The notes below the pieces were generated by a model that had not been told where the DNA came from, ran no database searches, and was given only the letters and a program-made list of their open reading frames with translations. Below, piece after piece: positions 1 through 7,530 of a stretch of DNA of 64,000 nt. The translations under genes and the position numbers were made by a program. The stretch is from NCBI GenBank assembly GCA_020634035.1, contig JACKCM010000001.1:744001-808000 (forward strand). The letters are read 5' to 3'. The DNA is from Candidatus Obscuribacterales bacterium. Lineage in GTDB: Bacteria > Cyanobacteriota > Vampirovibrionia > Obscuribacterales > Obscuribacteraceae. The number at the start of each line of letters is the position of its first letter. Within the stretch, counting starts at the first letter, position 1.

Positions 1-289
1 TGGCTGTGAGAATTGCTGAAAAGTCCTGAAAACAAAGGGATATACAGGACTGTTAACTTCTTTAAAGGTGCTTAATATAGCTCTTTTGACTATTTCTCTA
101 TCAGATCATCAGTATCGAACTATCAAACCCATCGTCTATCAAAACTCGATCAGGAACTGTTCAAACCAGCTATTTAACTGATTTCAATCACCGCAATGTT
201 TCAGCCCCCACTTACCTGGGAGCCGAATCTTCATGCTCTGATTCGAGTGCGACGATGTTTTCCCTTATCCCTTGCGAAAGGAATGTGTC
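1..289. other. Upstream region of the first gene
   Basis: No coding region is supported in these 289 bases. A 7-bp hairpin (AGTCCTG 22-28 with CAGGACT 45-51) may be the 3' end signal of a gene to the left of the window. The stretch before the gene at 290 is A/T-rich with repeated TATCA-like words. It presumably holds the promoter, but I cannot fix a -35/-10 pair with confidence. AAAGGA at 277-282 is the ribosome binding site of the next gene. Confidence 0.5.
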
Positions 290-634
290 ATGCAGTACGG
301 AACTATCAAAATCGAAGTCGGTTCTCCGGTGCCCTCGCCGCAGGTTGGCTCGGTCAATCTGCCGGTCAGCGCCATCAGCTCCGACACGAATGCCCTGGTG
401 GTCTTTCAGAAGCTGCTCGAGAGAAATCCCGACTTCAACAGTGACCCCAGCCTCTATCGTGGCAAGATCGGCTCGCCTGCTCCGGGAACCTACGACCTGA
501 AGTTCACCGTGCCGATCGCGACCTCCGATGGCAAGCAGGACCGTGATCTGACCGTGTTCGATCGTCTGATCGGCTCTCTTGTATCCGGCCTGATGGCCAA
601 CCAGATCCGGTGCTATGCGCCGGTGGATGGTTGA
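290..634 (+). CDS. Hypothetical protein, 114 residues
   Basis: I do not recognise a family. The product begins MQYGTIKIEVGS, has a polar middle (FNSDPSLYRGK) and ends with a helix-like segment (DRLIGSLVSGLMANQIR). It has no signal peptide or membrane span and is probably a small soluble protein. I chose the ATG at 290 because AAAGGA sits 7 bases before it; the in-frame TTG at 272 has no such site. It is the first of three short plus-strand genes, each followed by its own hairpin. C/G-ending codons dominate, as in the other genes here with strong ribosome binding sites. Confidence 0.75.
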   Translation: MQYGTIKIEVGSPVPSPQVGSVNLPVSAISSDTNALVVFQKLLERNPDFNSDPSLYRGKIGSPAPGTYDLKFTVPIATSDGKQDRDLTVFDRLIGSLVSGLMANQIRCYAPVDG

Positions 635-641
635 CTGCCAT

Positions 642-678
642 GACCGGGATTCAACGGTGCAATCCTTGAATCCCGGTC
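642..678 (+). terminator. Hairpin after the 114-residue gene
   Basis: A perfect 12-bp stem (GACCGGGATTCA 642-653 with TGAATCCCGGTC 667-678) begins 7 bases after the stop codon. The T-run that follows is weak, so it may be a processing or stabilising hairpin rather than a full intrinsic terminator. Two smaller stems (CCGATT/AATCGG and GGGGTT/GACCCC) follow before the next gene. Confidence 0.6.
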
Positions 679-788
679 GCCCGCTTTTGCGGAGGTTGCC
701 GATTGGTCTCGTTTCTTCGAGCTCAATCGGGAGCCTTCCGCTCCGGGGTTAACGACCCCACTTTTGGATCAAACTTAAAGGTCTCACA

Positions 789-992
789 ATGATGAGCATC
801 TGGATGTTTCTGGTGGTGATTCTTGCAATCTGCATGGCTGTCGATTTCGGCATCATGCGCAGCGTGCAGAGCAGGTTCCATTCACGTAAGGAACTGCTCG
901 GCAAGATGGCTATCTCGACCATCGCCAACATTGCCTGGAAGCTCTCGCTTCTGGCTCTGGCGGCGAAGTTGGTCATGATGGCGTTTGCCTGA
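789..992 (+). CDS. Small membrane protein, 67 residues
   Basis: Unknown function. There is a hydrophobic N-terminal span (residues 3-19, IWMFLVVILAICMAVDF), a short basic stretch (QSRFHSRKELLGK) and a second hydrophobic span near the C-terminus (ANIAWKLSLLALAAKLVMM). This suggests a two-span inner-membrane protein. AAAGGT at 777-782 supports the start; the second codon is also ATG, so the true start could be 792. It lies between two hairpins and is probably transcribed separately or by read-through from the gene before it. No enzyme motif is visible. Confidence 0.65.
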   Translation: MMSIWMFLVVILAICMAVDFGIMRSVQSRFHSRKELLGKMAISTIANIAWKLSLLALAAKLVMMAFA

Positions 993-1001
993 TTCCTCGC
1001 C

Positions 1002-1058
1002 GGATCCGGTCGAAGTCGCATCCGTGTTTCGCGGCTTCGACCGGAGATCCTTTTCCTT
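1002..1058 (+). terminator. Intrinsic terminator
   Basis: CCGGTCGAAG (1006-1015) pairs with CTTCGACCGG (1035-1044), extended by GGAT/ATCC across a 2-base bulge, and is followed by TTTTCCTTT. This is a strong intrinsic terminator for the 67-residue gene. Confidence 0.8.
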
Positions 1059-1227
1059 TATTTGAAATGCCAACAAGTCAAATTCGCTAGGCTGCTATCG
1101 GCAGCTTCAGGCACCGCCCGGGCGGTGTGCGCCTGATTCCTCTTATGGAGGATGAGGAGGCGAGTCCCCGCGACTTGCGTCGAATTCTTTCGACATAGAA
1201 ACTCTGTTTGTGAAAGGAAGGTATCCC

Positions 1228-1527
1228 ATGGGGATATTTTCGGTAGATAGATTCTGGAAGTTCATTCTCTGGCTCGTCGTCACTGGCGGGTTGCTCTTGC
1301 CCTTCCTCGCGGGGTGGGATGCGAAATACTGGCGCTGGGCGCCCTGGGGAGACAAGGTCATGTACGTGTGCATGACTCTGTTCGGTGCAGTCGTCTTCGG
1401 CTGTGTCGTCTCTTCTCCGGGTCTCCAGTCTTTACCCGGTGGGGTATCGGTCATGGCGGCTACCAGCCTTGCGGTGTTGGCTGCTTTGGTGCTCGGTGTC
1501 TTCGCAGGAATGTTCTTGGAGGACTGA
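1228..1527 (+). CDS. Small membrane protein, 99 residues
   Basis: Unknown function. Three hydrophobic segments are visible: about residues 9-28 (FILWLVVTGGLLLPFLAGW), 42-62 (VMYVCMTLFGAVVFGCVVSS) and 74-97 (MAATSLAVLAALVLGVFAGM). It is therefore probably a three-span inner-membrane protein. The ATG at 1228 is preceded by AAAGGAAGG (1213-1221); a GTG at 1210 is in frame but lacks a site. The leader (1093-1227) contains two tight hairpins, including CACCGCC/GGCGGTG. The gene ends before a terminator and an A/T element next to the insertion sequence. Confidence 0.7.
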   Translation: MGIFSVDRFWKFILWLVVTGGLLLPFLAGWDAKYWRWAPWGDKVMYVCMTLFGAVVFGCVVSSPGLQSLPGGVSVMAATSLAVLAALVLGVFAGMFLED

Positions 1528-1558
1528 AGCTATCCACTTAACTAACTTCCTTTGACGA

Positions 1559-1615
1559 GTCGGCTGGGATGGGGTGAAATATCCCTTTCTCAGCCGGCTG
1601 GTTTCTAATTTTTTG
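1559..1615 (+). terminator. Intrinsic terminator
   Basis: AGTCGGCTG (1559-1567) pairs with CAGCCGGCT (1591-1599) with one G-T pair. An inner GGGAT/ATCCC stem is present, and TTTCTAATTTTTTG follows. Confidence 0.8.
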
Positions 1616-1628
1616 TTTCTGTTGTGGT

Positions 1629-1648
1629 AATACTAAAAGATACAGTAG
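1629..1648 (+). repeat. A/T element, copy 1 (ACTA-N-CAGTA type)
   Basis: TACTAAAAGATACAGTAGAA is a divergent copy of the recurring ACTATA-N-TAGTA element. It begins about 14 bases after the T-run of the terminator before it. The insertion sequence is inserted only about 13 bases further on. Confidence 0.45.
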
Positions 1649-1652
1649 AATG

Positions 1653-1661
1653 AATTGAAAA
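1653..1661 (+). repeat. Target-site duplication, left copy
   Basis: AATTGAAAA directly flanks the left end of the insertion sequence and is repeated exactly at 2757-2765. IS1595-family elements usually duplicate 8 bp, so one of the nine bases may be chance. Confidence 0.75.
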
Positions 1662-1669
1662 CTGCCTGT

Positions 1670-2653
1670 TCACTTTAGTTCATCATACGTCAAAGGGAGG
1701 GCGAAAACGCAAGCACGAAGCAAACTTTCGCTAAGTGATCGCTCCTTTTCACGCCGAATAAATCTAAAACAGAATTCAGCCATGTAGCCTGGCAAGTACT
1801 TCTTGCTTACTCCATAATAGGTCCCCATCAAAAAATGCTTTAGGAGAGAGATGACGCGATGAACCACAGGAAGGTCGATACAAGCGGTATCCGGATTGGA
1901 TTTTTTTCCGACGAATGTGTGACCGAGAGACCGAACCGCATAGTGTGCCTGCTTTTTGTCCCCTTTAAAAACCTGACAAGGATCGACTCGAAGTTCGACC
2001 GTTTCTTTAACAGACTCGTAGGTGGTGCGTTCTACAGCTCGTAAAACAACATTGCCTGCGTGAAACCGTTCAGCTTCAACCAGAACAATGACTTCGACTT
2101 GAGTTTTTCGCTTTTTCCCTCCTTTGGGTTTTCTTCCTAACTTTAATTGGCGGGGCATTTGGGACTTTTTTACAGGAGAAGCCACCTCCTCAACTTCCTC
2201 TTCTTTGGCTGGCCGTCTAGCTTCTGGACCAAGAATGGCTTCATCAATTTCGATAAATCCCGCAAGGGTGATACCTTCATCTCGGCGTCCCATGGCGTAT
2301 CTTACCTTGTGGAGAACATGCCAGATGGTTTTGACAGGACGGTTCAACTGGCTTGCCAACTTGCGGCAGGACGCTCCGCCCTTGTCTTGCGCCACCTGAT
2401 AGATTATCCAAAACCAGCATGTTAAGGGCAAATGCGTCCCATGAAAAAGTGTACCGGCAGTTATTGAAGTTTGCTTCAGGCAGACTGTGCACTGAAAGAG
2501 GTTTCTTGTAGAGGCAGTGTAGCTATCGTCGTGTCCGCAATTCGGACAAACGAAACCATGGGGCCACCTTAGTTTGGCAAGATACGCTTCGCACTTCTCT
2601 TCGGTGCCGAACGCTTCCTGAAATTCTAGTGCATTGGCTGGAAACGATTTCAT
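1670..2653 (-). CDS. IS1595-family transposase, 327 residues
   Basis: A DDE-type transposase of the ISXO2-like superfamily, cutting and joining DNA at the ends of its element. The N-terminus has a zinc ribbon (CPNC at 36-39, CTVC at 55-58). The catalytic domain shows the first Asp in EIDEAIL (D137), a second probably in KGDKKQAHY (D232), and a third acidic position replaced by His in VVHRVISLLK (H265). As I recall, the ISSod11 group carries DDH in place of DDE, so the His is probably normal and not a defect. The C-terminal GTYYGVSKKYL...EFCFRF segment is typical. AGGAGGT (2661-2667) supports the start. Length is normal for the family, and the stop lies inside the left inverted repeat. Confidence 0.9.
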   Translation of the reverse strand: MKSFPANALEFQEAFGTEEKCEAYLAKLRWPHGFVCPNCGHDDSYTASTRNLFQCTVCLKQTSITAGTLFHGTHLPLTCWFWIIYQVAQDKGGASCRKLASQLNRPVKTIWHVLHKVRYAMGRRDEGITLAGFIEIDEAILGPEARRPAKEEEVEEVASPVKKSQMPRQLKLGRKPKGGKKRKTQVEVIVLVEAERFHAGNVVLRAVERTTYESVKETVELRVDPCQVFKGDKKQAHYAVRSLGHTFVGKKSNPDTACIDLPVVHRVISLLKHFLMGTYYGVSKKYLPGYMAEFCFRFIRREKERSLSESLLRACVFALPLTYDELK

Positions 2654-2679
2654 GGTTGAGACCTCCTGGCTTTGAGGAT

Positions 2680-2700
2680 ATATACTGTATTCTATAGTTA
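2680..2700 (-). repeat. A/T element, copy 2, inside the insertion sequence
   Basis: On the minus strand this reads TAACTATAGAATACAGTATAT, the same pattern as the other A/T elements. It lies between the internal terminator and the transposase start, 27 bases before the ATG. This is the only copy with its A-rich side on the minus strand. Its place suggests it includes or overlaps the transposase promoter. Confidence 0.5.
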
Positions 2701-2710
2701 CTATGCCCCA

Positions 2711-2754
2711 AAAAGGAAAAGCCTATTCACTCTCGTGAAAGAAAGTGAACAGGC
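2711..2754 (-). terminator. Terminator hairpin at the right end of the insertion sequence
   Basis: On the minus strand AGCCTGTTCACT pairs with AGTGAATAGGCT (one mismatch) and is followed by TTTCCTTTTT. It ends transcripts arriving from the minus-strand gene at 2783-3418 before they reach the transposase. The 3' arm overlaps the terminal inverted repeat. Confidence 0.75.
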
Positions 2755-2756
2755 TT

Positions 2757-2765
2757 AATTGAAAA
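2757..2765 (+). repeat. Target-site duplication, right copy
   Basis: AATTGAAAA immediately beyond the right end of the insertion sequence, identical to 1653-1661. Confidence 0.75.
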
Positions 2766-2782
2766 ATGAAAAATCGATGTAT

Positions 2783-3418
2783 CTACTGTATCGCCGGCTG
2801 GGGTCTGAGTGTTTCGGTATCCTGACCGAAAATGTGATAGATGTTTTGGCAAAGAGCTTTTACTTCAGGATGTTTTTCTGACAGCGACCAGCGCAGGACT
2901 GATCCGTTCTTTTTGCCTTCAATCATCCATTCACCTCCACCCATAGAACAGCGGTCTGCTTTGTCGGCTGATGTGAAAAATCGAGCTTCGTTCAGCGCTT
3001 TATTCAGTGCAGTGAGTTGCTTCGAAGATATTTGTGCTGACGAATATTGCAACCATTTGCCCTCACCAGGGATTCCGCTGTAAGACATAAACTGAACTCG
3101 ACTGTTCTCGTTGAGCATTAAGATGAGAAGGCTGGATCTCGACCAGTATGGATCGATGTGCCAGACTCGTATGCAGCAGCAATTATCTTTCAGGTTTTTG
3201 TTCTCCAGCAATTGGCAGTCGAATATATGTCCGAATAGCTTTTCATTGCTTTCAGCACCGGAAAGATTTTTCTGAGATGGCGTAAGTTTGAAAACCAATG
3301 GAAAGGCGTTATTGCCTTCTTCTGAGAGAATGAATCCCAGGGTTGCCGCAATAGCACAGGCTGATATCGCGATATAGGCAACTCTTTTATTCAAGCAGGT
3401 TGGCTCCGCAATAGACAT
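2783..3418 (-). CDS. Hypothetical membrane-anchored protein, 211 residues
   Basis: I recognise no family. A single hydrophobic segment near the N-terminus (about 13-30, VAYIAISACAIAATLGFIL) should anchor it, with the rest outside the cytoplasm. The body has Cys pairs (CNCCC-like DNCCCIR around residue 80) and a Trp-rich stretch, and reads as a plausible globular domain (SSKQLTALNKALNEARFF). The ATG at 3418 has no clear ribosome binding site. The insertion sequence lies 17 bases beyond its stop and now supplies its terminator, so the original 3' signal may have been displaced. Confidence 0.65.
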   Translation of the reverse strand: MSIAEPTCLNKRVAYIAISACAIAATLGFILSEEGNNAFPLVFKLTPSQKNLSGAESNEKLFGHIFDCQLLENKNLKDNCCCIRVWHIDPYWSRSSLLILMLNENSRVQFMSYSGIPGEGKWLQYSSAQISSKQLTALNKALNEARFFTSADKADRCSMGGGEWMIEGKKNGSVLRWSLSEKHPEVKALCQNIYHIFGQDTETLRPQPAIQ

Positions 3419-3492
3419 AGTCAGTAGACTTTGATGATATCAGATAGAAGAGATGGAGTCTGGCGAAACCAGACTCCATCTCGATTAAGAGG

Positions 3493-3834
3493 TTAGTTGT
3501 CTTCCAGAGAAAGAATGTTCTCTACCATCGTCCTGATTGCCGCTTCGCTCTGCTCGCCCACCAGAAGACCGCCATGGTCGTGGCAGCCGTTCACCATAAT
3601 CAGAGCAGGCACCACTTTTAAACCGGCAGCCCGAGCCATTTCTGGTTCTCGATCAATGTCCACGCGAACAACATCCAGTCTGCTTACGTATTCTGCTTCT
3701 ATCTTTTGCACAAGGGGTTTCTGGTCGTGGCAATGGGAACACCATTCGGCAGAAAAGGCCAGCAAGAGTGGCCTGGTTTCGCCACCAAATCGTCTTTCAA
3801 GCATTTCGAAAAAACTTCTCTTAGGTCTGAGCAT
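3493..3834 (-). CDS. Thioredoxin-like protein
   Basis: A thioredoxin-fold thiol-disulfide protein of 113 residues. The active site is WCSHC (in LLLAFSAEWCSHCHDQKP), with the fold's VDIDREPEMARAAGLKVVPALIMVNG stretch containing the usual cis-Pro (VVP). CSHC differs from the classical CGPC and would alter redox potential. No signal peptide, so probably cytoplasmic. I start it at 3834 because AAAGGAG lies 7 bases before that ATG; an upstream in-frame start at 3894 would overlap the previous gene and lacks a site. It follows the 202-residue gene by 34 bases and is probably co-transcribed. Confidence 0.88.
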   Translation of the reverse strand: MLRPKRSFFEMLERRFGGETRPLLLAFSAEWCSHCHDQKPLVQKIEAEYVSRLDVVRVDIDREPEMARAAGLKVVPALIMVNGCHDHGGLLVGEQSEAAIRTMVENILSLEDN

Positions 3835-3868
3835 CTCAGCTCCTTTCTTGTCATTTACAGACAGTTCA

Positions 3869-4477
3869 TCAGCATCCGAATCCGCAGGGACCAATCGGTT
3901 CTATCCCCGCCTCAGCTTTTGAAAGACGGCGTGCTTCGTAGGTTATTTCGAGTTCGATGCGACTGTTTTCGATTTTGCACTCTTGTTCGCCGTCACAAAT
4001 GAAGTAAAGGTGGATATAAGTAGTAAGAAATCCTGGCACCGTATCCAGTGATGCGCTGCGACGTGCATGGCTGTATACATAGCCCAGGCTCTCGACTTTG
4101 TGCGCTAGTTCTTCTGCCAGGGCAGGCAGTTTCTCTTCTTCTCCGTTAACTTTCGGCGCCGTCGGTCTTAGTTGTTCTAAGACGGTCTCTTTGTAAAAGC
4201 AGATTTTTACCGGAGCTCCTGCATCGGACCCATGGCTTTTGCCGGATCTGGAGGTCAGTTTCATTGAGAGGTTGCTGCTTTCTTCTGAACTGATGAGTTT
4301 TACCGTGATTTCTTCCGAGTCTGCATTGTTATCTACAGATCCCAGGTCGAGGCTTCCCATGGAGACGATGAGCAAGTCCTCTACTCTGGAGCGGATCTCT
4401 TTTGGCAGATCGAAGAAAGCGTTCGAGCTTCCGTTGCAGCCGGAAGCCCCACAACTACATCTGGGATTTTCTTCCAT
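3869..4477 (-). CDS. Hypothetical protein with Cys-rich termini, 202 residues
   Basis: No family recognised. The N-terminus has CSCGASGCNG and the C-terminus ends GPCGFGC, so the two ends could bind a metal together or form disulfides. The middle is a charged alpha/beta region (EEKLPALAEELAHKVESLG, then a beta-rich SLDTVPGFLTTYIHLYFICDG). AAAGGAGC before the ATG supports the start. It is the first gene of a two-gene minus-strand unit with the thioredoxin-like gene, so a redox or metal-related role is possible but not shown. Confidence 0.7.
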   Translation of the reverse strand: MEENPRCSCGASGCNGSSNAFFDLPKEIRSRVEDLLIVSMGSLDLGSVDNNADSEEITVKLISSEESSNLSMKLTSRSGKSHGSDAGAPVKICFYKETVLEQLRPTAPKVNGEEEKLPALAEELAHKVESLGYVYSHARRSASLDTVPGFLTTYIHLYFICDGEQECKIENSRIELEITYEARRLSKAEAGIEPIGPCGFGC

Positions 4478-5153
4478 AATCGTTGCTCCTTTTTTAGATG
4501 TTTTTTTCCTGTCGAATCGAATTCGATTGAGGCGAAAGATAATTGAGTTTTATCGAGGCAGGCTTGAGACGTGGATTAGATGGCTCATTCGATAGACAGG
4601 AGTGTCTTGAAACTAGCAGGGCGTCTTGCTTGCAGTCACCGGTTATTTCAGACAAAAGACAGAGAGCGGTCATTGAAGACTTAGGTAAATGCGGCTGTCT
4701 GAAAGAATTGCTGTCTGTTTTGATTTTAAGAACGGCAATCCGAAATCTGGTTGGCGCTAACAGATCCACCAGCCCTGGCTCAATTCGCGCCAGGCAATTC
4801 TAAATAAAATTGGAACAAGAATAAGCGCCTGTTCTGGGAAACCTGGATGTCAAGCAGGTTTTCTTGCAGAGCTAGCGCAGGAGGATTTTGACAACTGTCT
4901 GGCAATTTCAGCTCATATTAATAACGTCAAAGACTTAAATCTATATCTCTCTTGAAATCAGTAATCCCGTCGGAATAACCTCTAGGTATTCATATTCTGC
5001 TTCATGACTTCAGGTCACTTGTTTATTCCCTCTATCACAGAGCTTCTCCACTAACTGAGTTTTACTTCGAGCTTCCGCGCCCGAAGTGGAGATCTACTCT
5101 GGTTGCGAGGGTTTCCATCGACCAACTTATCGAAATGAAGTGAGGTCTATTAC
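4478..5153. other. 676-base gap between divergent genes
   Basis: No gene supported. Short frames on both strands (about 4494-4803) lack a ribosome binding site and any recognisable sequence. TTGACA at 4888-4893 is a possible -35 box but I see no convincing -10 partner. The part next to 5154 forms the leader of the MscS-like gene and has short stems such as CTTCGAGC/GCCCGAAG. The other side holds the promoter for the 202-residue gene. Confidence 0.5.
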
Positions 5154-5780
5154 ATGATGAAAAATCTCAAGTTGAGACGCTTCTTTCCGTTCCTCATCCT
5201 GATCGGGCTGGCTTTTCTGGCGGGCGGTACAACGTTCTTCAGCGAAGCGCTTCAGACCCAGGTGATTGCGGTTCTGAAAGAGTATCTGGTCCAACTGAAG
5301 CCGATGGTGGGCAATATCTACTTCGGCTTGCTCCTTTTGAGCTTCATGTATGCCCTGGCTGAGCCTTTCCGGCTCGGAGTCGAGAAGGCCCTGAAGGCTT
5401 CCGGCGCCGATGACCGAGGCAAGCTGGTGGTACTGCGTGGCACCAGGCTGGTCTACTGGCTGGTGGCTATGCTCATCGGAGTCAGCTTTATCGCCCCCGC
5501 GTTCCTGGCGAAGGTCTTTATCGGCATCGGTCTTTTCGGTGCTGCTCTCACCCTGGCACTTCAAGGTCTTGCCAATGACCTGATCGCCGGTGTGATGCTG
5601 AGCTTCAGCCCCAAGGTGAAAGTCGGCGACCGCATCGAACTGGTCGGTCTGGACGTGAAAGGTATCGTCTCCGACATCGGCTATGTTCTCACCGTTGTCC
5701 AGGGTGACAACGATGTTCGTATCACCGTTCCCAATCGCGAACTCTGGGCGCGAGCGGTGAAAGCTACAGATTCCCAGTAA
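5154..5780 (+). CDS. MscS-like mechanosensitive channel, short form
   Basis: A small-conductance mechanosensitive channel family protein, 208 residues. Membrane spans are visible at about 10-28, 52-70 and 98-118, followed by the pore-lining TM3 pattern rich in Gly and Ala (GIGLFGAALTLALQGLANDL) and the beta domain (VKVGDRIELVGLDVKGIVSDIG then ITVPNREL). MscS proteins usually continue with an alpha/beta C-terminal domain of 80-100 residues; here the chain ends just after the beta domain. It would act in the inner membrane and release solutes on osmotic downshock. GTGAGGT precedes the start; the second codon is also ATG. Confidence 0.85.
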   Translation: MMKNLKLRRFFPFLILIGLAFLAGGTTFFSEALQTQVIAVLKEYLVQLKPMVGNIYFGLLLLSFMYALAEPFRLGVEKALKASGADDRGKLVVLRGTRLVYWLVAMLIGVSFIAPAFLAKVFIGIGLFGAALTLALQGLANDLIAGVMLSFSPKVKVGDRIELVGLDVKGIVSDIGYVLTVVQGDNDVRITVPNRELWARAVKATDSQ

Positions 5781-5797
5781 GTCTTCTTTATCTGCAG

Positions 5798-5829
5798 AGG
5801 CGGCTTTCGATTTACTCGACCGCCTTTCA
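5798..5829 (+). terminator. Hairpin between the MscS-like gene and pepA
   Basis: AGGCGG (5798-5803) pairs with CCGCCT (5820-5825), with inner TTCGA/TCGA pairing, and is followed by TTTC. The T-run is short, so it may be only a partial terminator. Confidence 0.5.
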
Positions 5830-5854
5830 AAAACCAAAAATACAAGGTGAAAAC

Positions 5855-7411
5855 ATGAAATTCTGGGTCAATTCCCAACACGGCATCAAAGATGTTTTCG
5901 GAGAGCTCGTGGTCGTCCCCGTTTTCAATGGGGACTTCCAGGGAGCTTCTCCCTGTGATTCGTCATCGTTCGTCGAGTGCGACAGCATCATGGACGGTGG
6001 CATCATGCGCCTCGCTCGCAACGAGGCGTTCGATGGCGGCAAGGGTTCCATGCTGCGCTATTTCGCCGACGAGGCCATCGCCGCTTCTCAGGTGATGCTC
6101 CTCGGTCTGGGCGACAAGGACGCTGTCAGCCGGGATGTCCTCCAGGACGCCCTGGCGAAGATGTTCAAGAAGGTGTCGGCGCTCAAGCTGAGCGAAGTCA
6201 CCGTCGACATGCGTCCCCTGCTGCATGACAGCAAGTTCGACGCCTATGCGCTGGGCGAACAGCTGGGCTATCTGGCGACCTTCCTCGACCACACGGTCTT
6301 GCACTACAAGACCAAGAAGGGCGGACACGAGGGTGACCATGCCATCTCGACCCTGCGTGCCCTGGTTCCCGACGTTGCCCACAAGGGCTTCCGGGAAGGC
6401 ATGTATGCCGGGCGTGACATCGCTCGCGGTGTCAACCTCGCTCGCGACCTGGTCGAGACTCCTGCCGGCGATCTGACGCCAACCGGCATGGTGGCTGCCG
6501 CCAAGAAGGTGATTGCCGCCAGCGACGGCAAGATCAGCGGCAACTTCTTCTACCCGGACAAGCTCAAGAAGATGGGCGCCGGTGCGCTTCTGGGCGTCGC
6601 CCAGGGCTCCAAGGAACCCGCCGTTCTGATCGAGCTCGACTACACGCCGTCCACCGGACCGACCGAAGAGGTTCTCTGCCTCATCGGCAAGACCGTCACT
6701 TTCGACTCCGGCGGTCTCGACCTCAAGCCCGCGGCAGGCATGCTGACCATGAAGCGCGACATGTCCGGCGGTGCCGCAGTGCTCGGCGCCATCCAGGCCA
6801 TTGCCGACCTGGAGCTGCCCATCTCCGTCAAGGTGATCATGGCGGCGACCGAGAACAAGACCGGCAGCAACGCCTATCGCCCCGGTGACGTGCTCCGTTC
6901 CATGAGCGGACTGACCATCGAAATCGGCAACACCGATGCCGAAGGTCGTCTCACCCTGGCGGACGCCATCGAGTTTGCCCGTCGGCGCAAGGTCTCTGCC
7001 ATCGTCGACTTCGCCACCCTGACCGGCGCTGTTGTCTCCATCGGTGGCGACGTCGCGGCTGCCTGCTTCGGCAACAACGATCGCTTCACCTCCCGGGTGA
7101 AGAATATCGCCGAATGCCATGGCGAGCCGATGATCCACATTCCGATGTCGCCTGAGCTCAAGGAGCTCAACGACTCGGACATCGCCGACATCAAGAACAC
7201 CGGCGGTCGTCTGGCCGGCTCCACCACCGCCGCGTGGTTCCTGCGTGCCTTCGCCGGAGAGGAAACTCCCTGGGTGCACGTGGACATCGCCGGCACTGCC
7301 TACCGTGACCGTTCCATCGGCATCTGCCCCAAGGGTGCCAGCGGTTATGGTGTCCGCACCGCGGTGGCGCTCGCTGCCGAGTACGCCCAGGATCGCAGCC
7401 TGGCGAAGTAA
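5855..7411 (+). CDS. pepA: Leucyl aminopeptidase (M17 family)
   Basis: A cytosolic two-metal aminopeptidase that removes N-terminal residues from peptides; 518 residues, normal length. The catalytic domain shows the metal and catalytic residues in GKTVTFDSGGLDLKP (K279, D284, K291), MKRDMSGGA (D302) and the signature NTDAEGRL at 359-366 (D361, E363). The N-terminal third is the divergent macro-like domain expected for this family. The codon choice is strongly C/G-ending, suggesting high expression. It lies 75 bases after the MscS-like gene, past a weak hairpin, and ends at a good terminator. Confidence 0.96.
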   Translation: MKFWVNSQHGIKDVFGELVVVPVFNGDFQGASPCDSSSFVECDSIMDGGIMRLARNEAFDGGKGSMLRYFADEAIAASQVMLLGLGDKDAVSRDVLQDALAKMFKKVSALKLSEVTVDMRPLLHDSKFDAYALGEQLGYLATFLDHTVLHYKTKKGGHEGDHAISTLRALVPDVAHKGFREGMYAGRDIARGVNLARDLVETPAGDLTPTGMVAAAKKVIAASDGKISGNFFYPDKLKKMGAGALLGVAQGSKEPAVLIELDYTPSTGPTEEVLCLIGKTVTFDSGGLDLKPAAGMLTMKRDMSGGAAVLGAIQAIADLELPISVKVIMAATENKTGSNAYRPGDVLRSMSGLTIEIGNTDAEGRLTLADAIEFARRRKVSAIVDFATLTGAVVSIGGDVAAACFGNNDRFTSRVKNIAECHGEPMIHIPMSPELKELNDSDIADIKNTGGRLAGSTTAAWFLRAFAGEETPWVHVDIAGTAYRDRSIGICPKGASGYGVRTAVALAAEYAQDRSLAK

Positions 7412-7423
7412 TCGCTTCTCGCA

Positions 7424-7463
7424 GGGAGCCGGTATCCACAGGGTATCGGCTCCCTGATTTTTC
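7424..7463 (+). terminator. pepA terminator
   Basis: GGGAGCCG pairs with CGGCTCCC (7424-7455), extended inward by TA pairs, and is followed by TGATTTTTCG. Confidence 0.8.
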
Positions 7464-7530
7464 GCTCTCGACTCTGGTAAAGTAGCGTTTTCGATAGGCG
7501 CATTTTTTACCAGAGAGAGAGGTCGTTCCG

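Larger units (their letters stand above)
1662..2756 (-). mobile_element. IS1595-family insertion sequence (ISSod11-like)
   Basis: This is a complete element of about 1095 bp with one transposase gene on the minus strand. Terminal inverted repeats are visible: GCCTGTTCACTTT at 1664-1676 and its exact complement at 2742-2754, with further matches (TTCA) inside. The identical 9-bp flanks (1653-1661, 2757-2765) show it arrived by transposition and has not since rearranged. The transposase frame is open, so the element may still be active. The right end carries a terminator hairpin in front of the transposase, which would shield it from outside transcription. It sits between convergent genes and destroys no recognisable gene. 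Confidence 0.9.

Noticed and set aside
4494..4803. Short frames on both strands in the 4.5-5.1 kb gap
   Set aside because: No ribosome binding site, no homology I recognise, and mutually overlapping.
5963..7279. 438-codon open frame antisense to pepA
   Set aside because: It mirrors the G/C-rich codons of pepA, has no ribosome binding site and a low-complexity Gly/Val/His composition.
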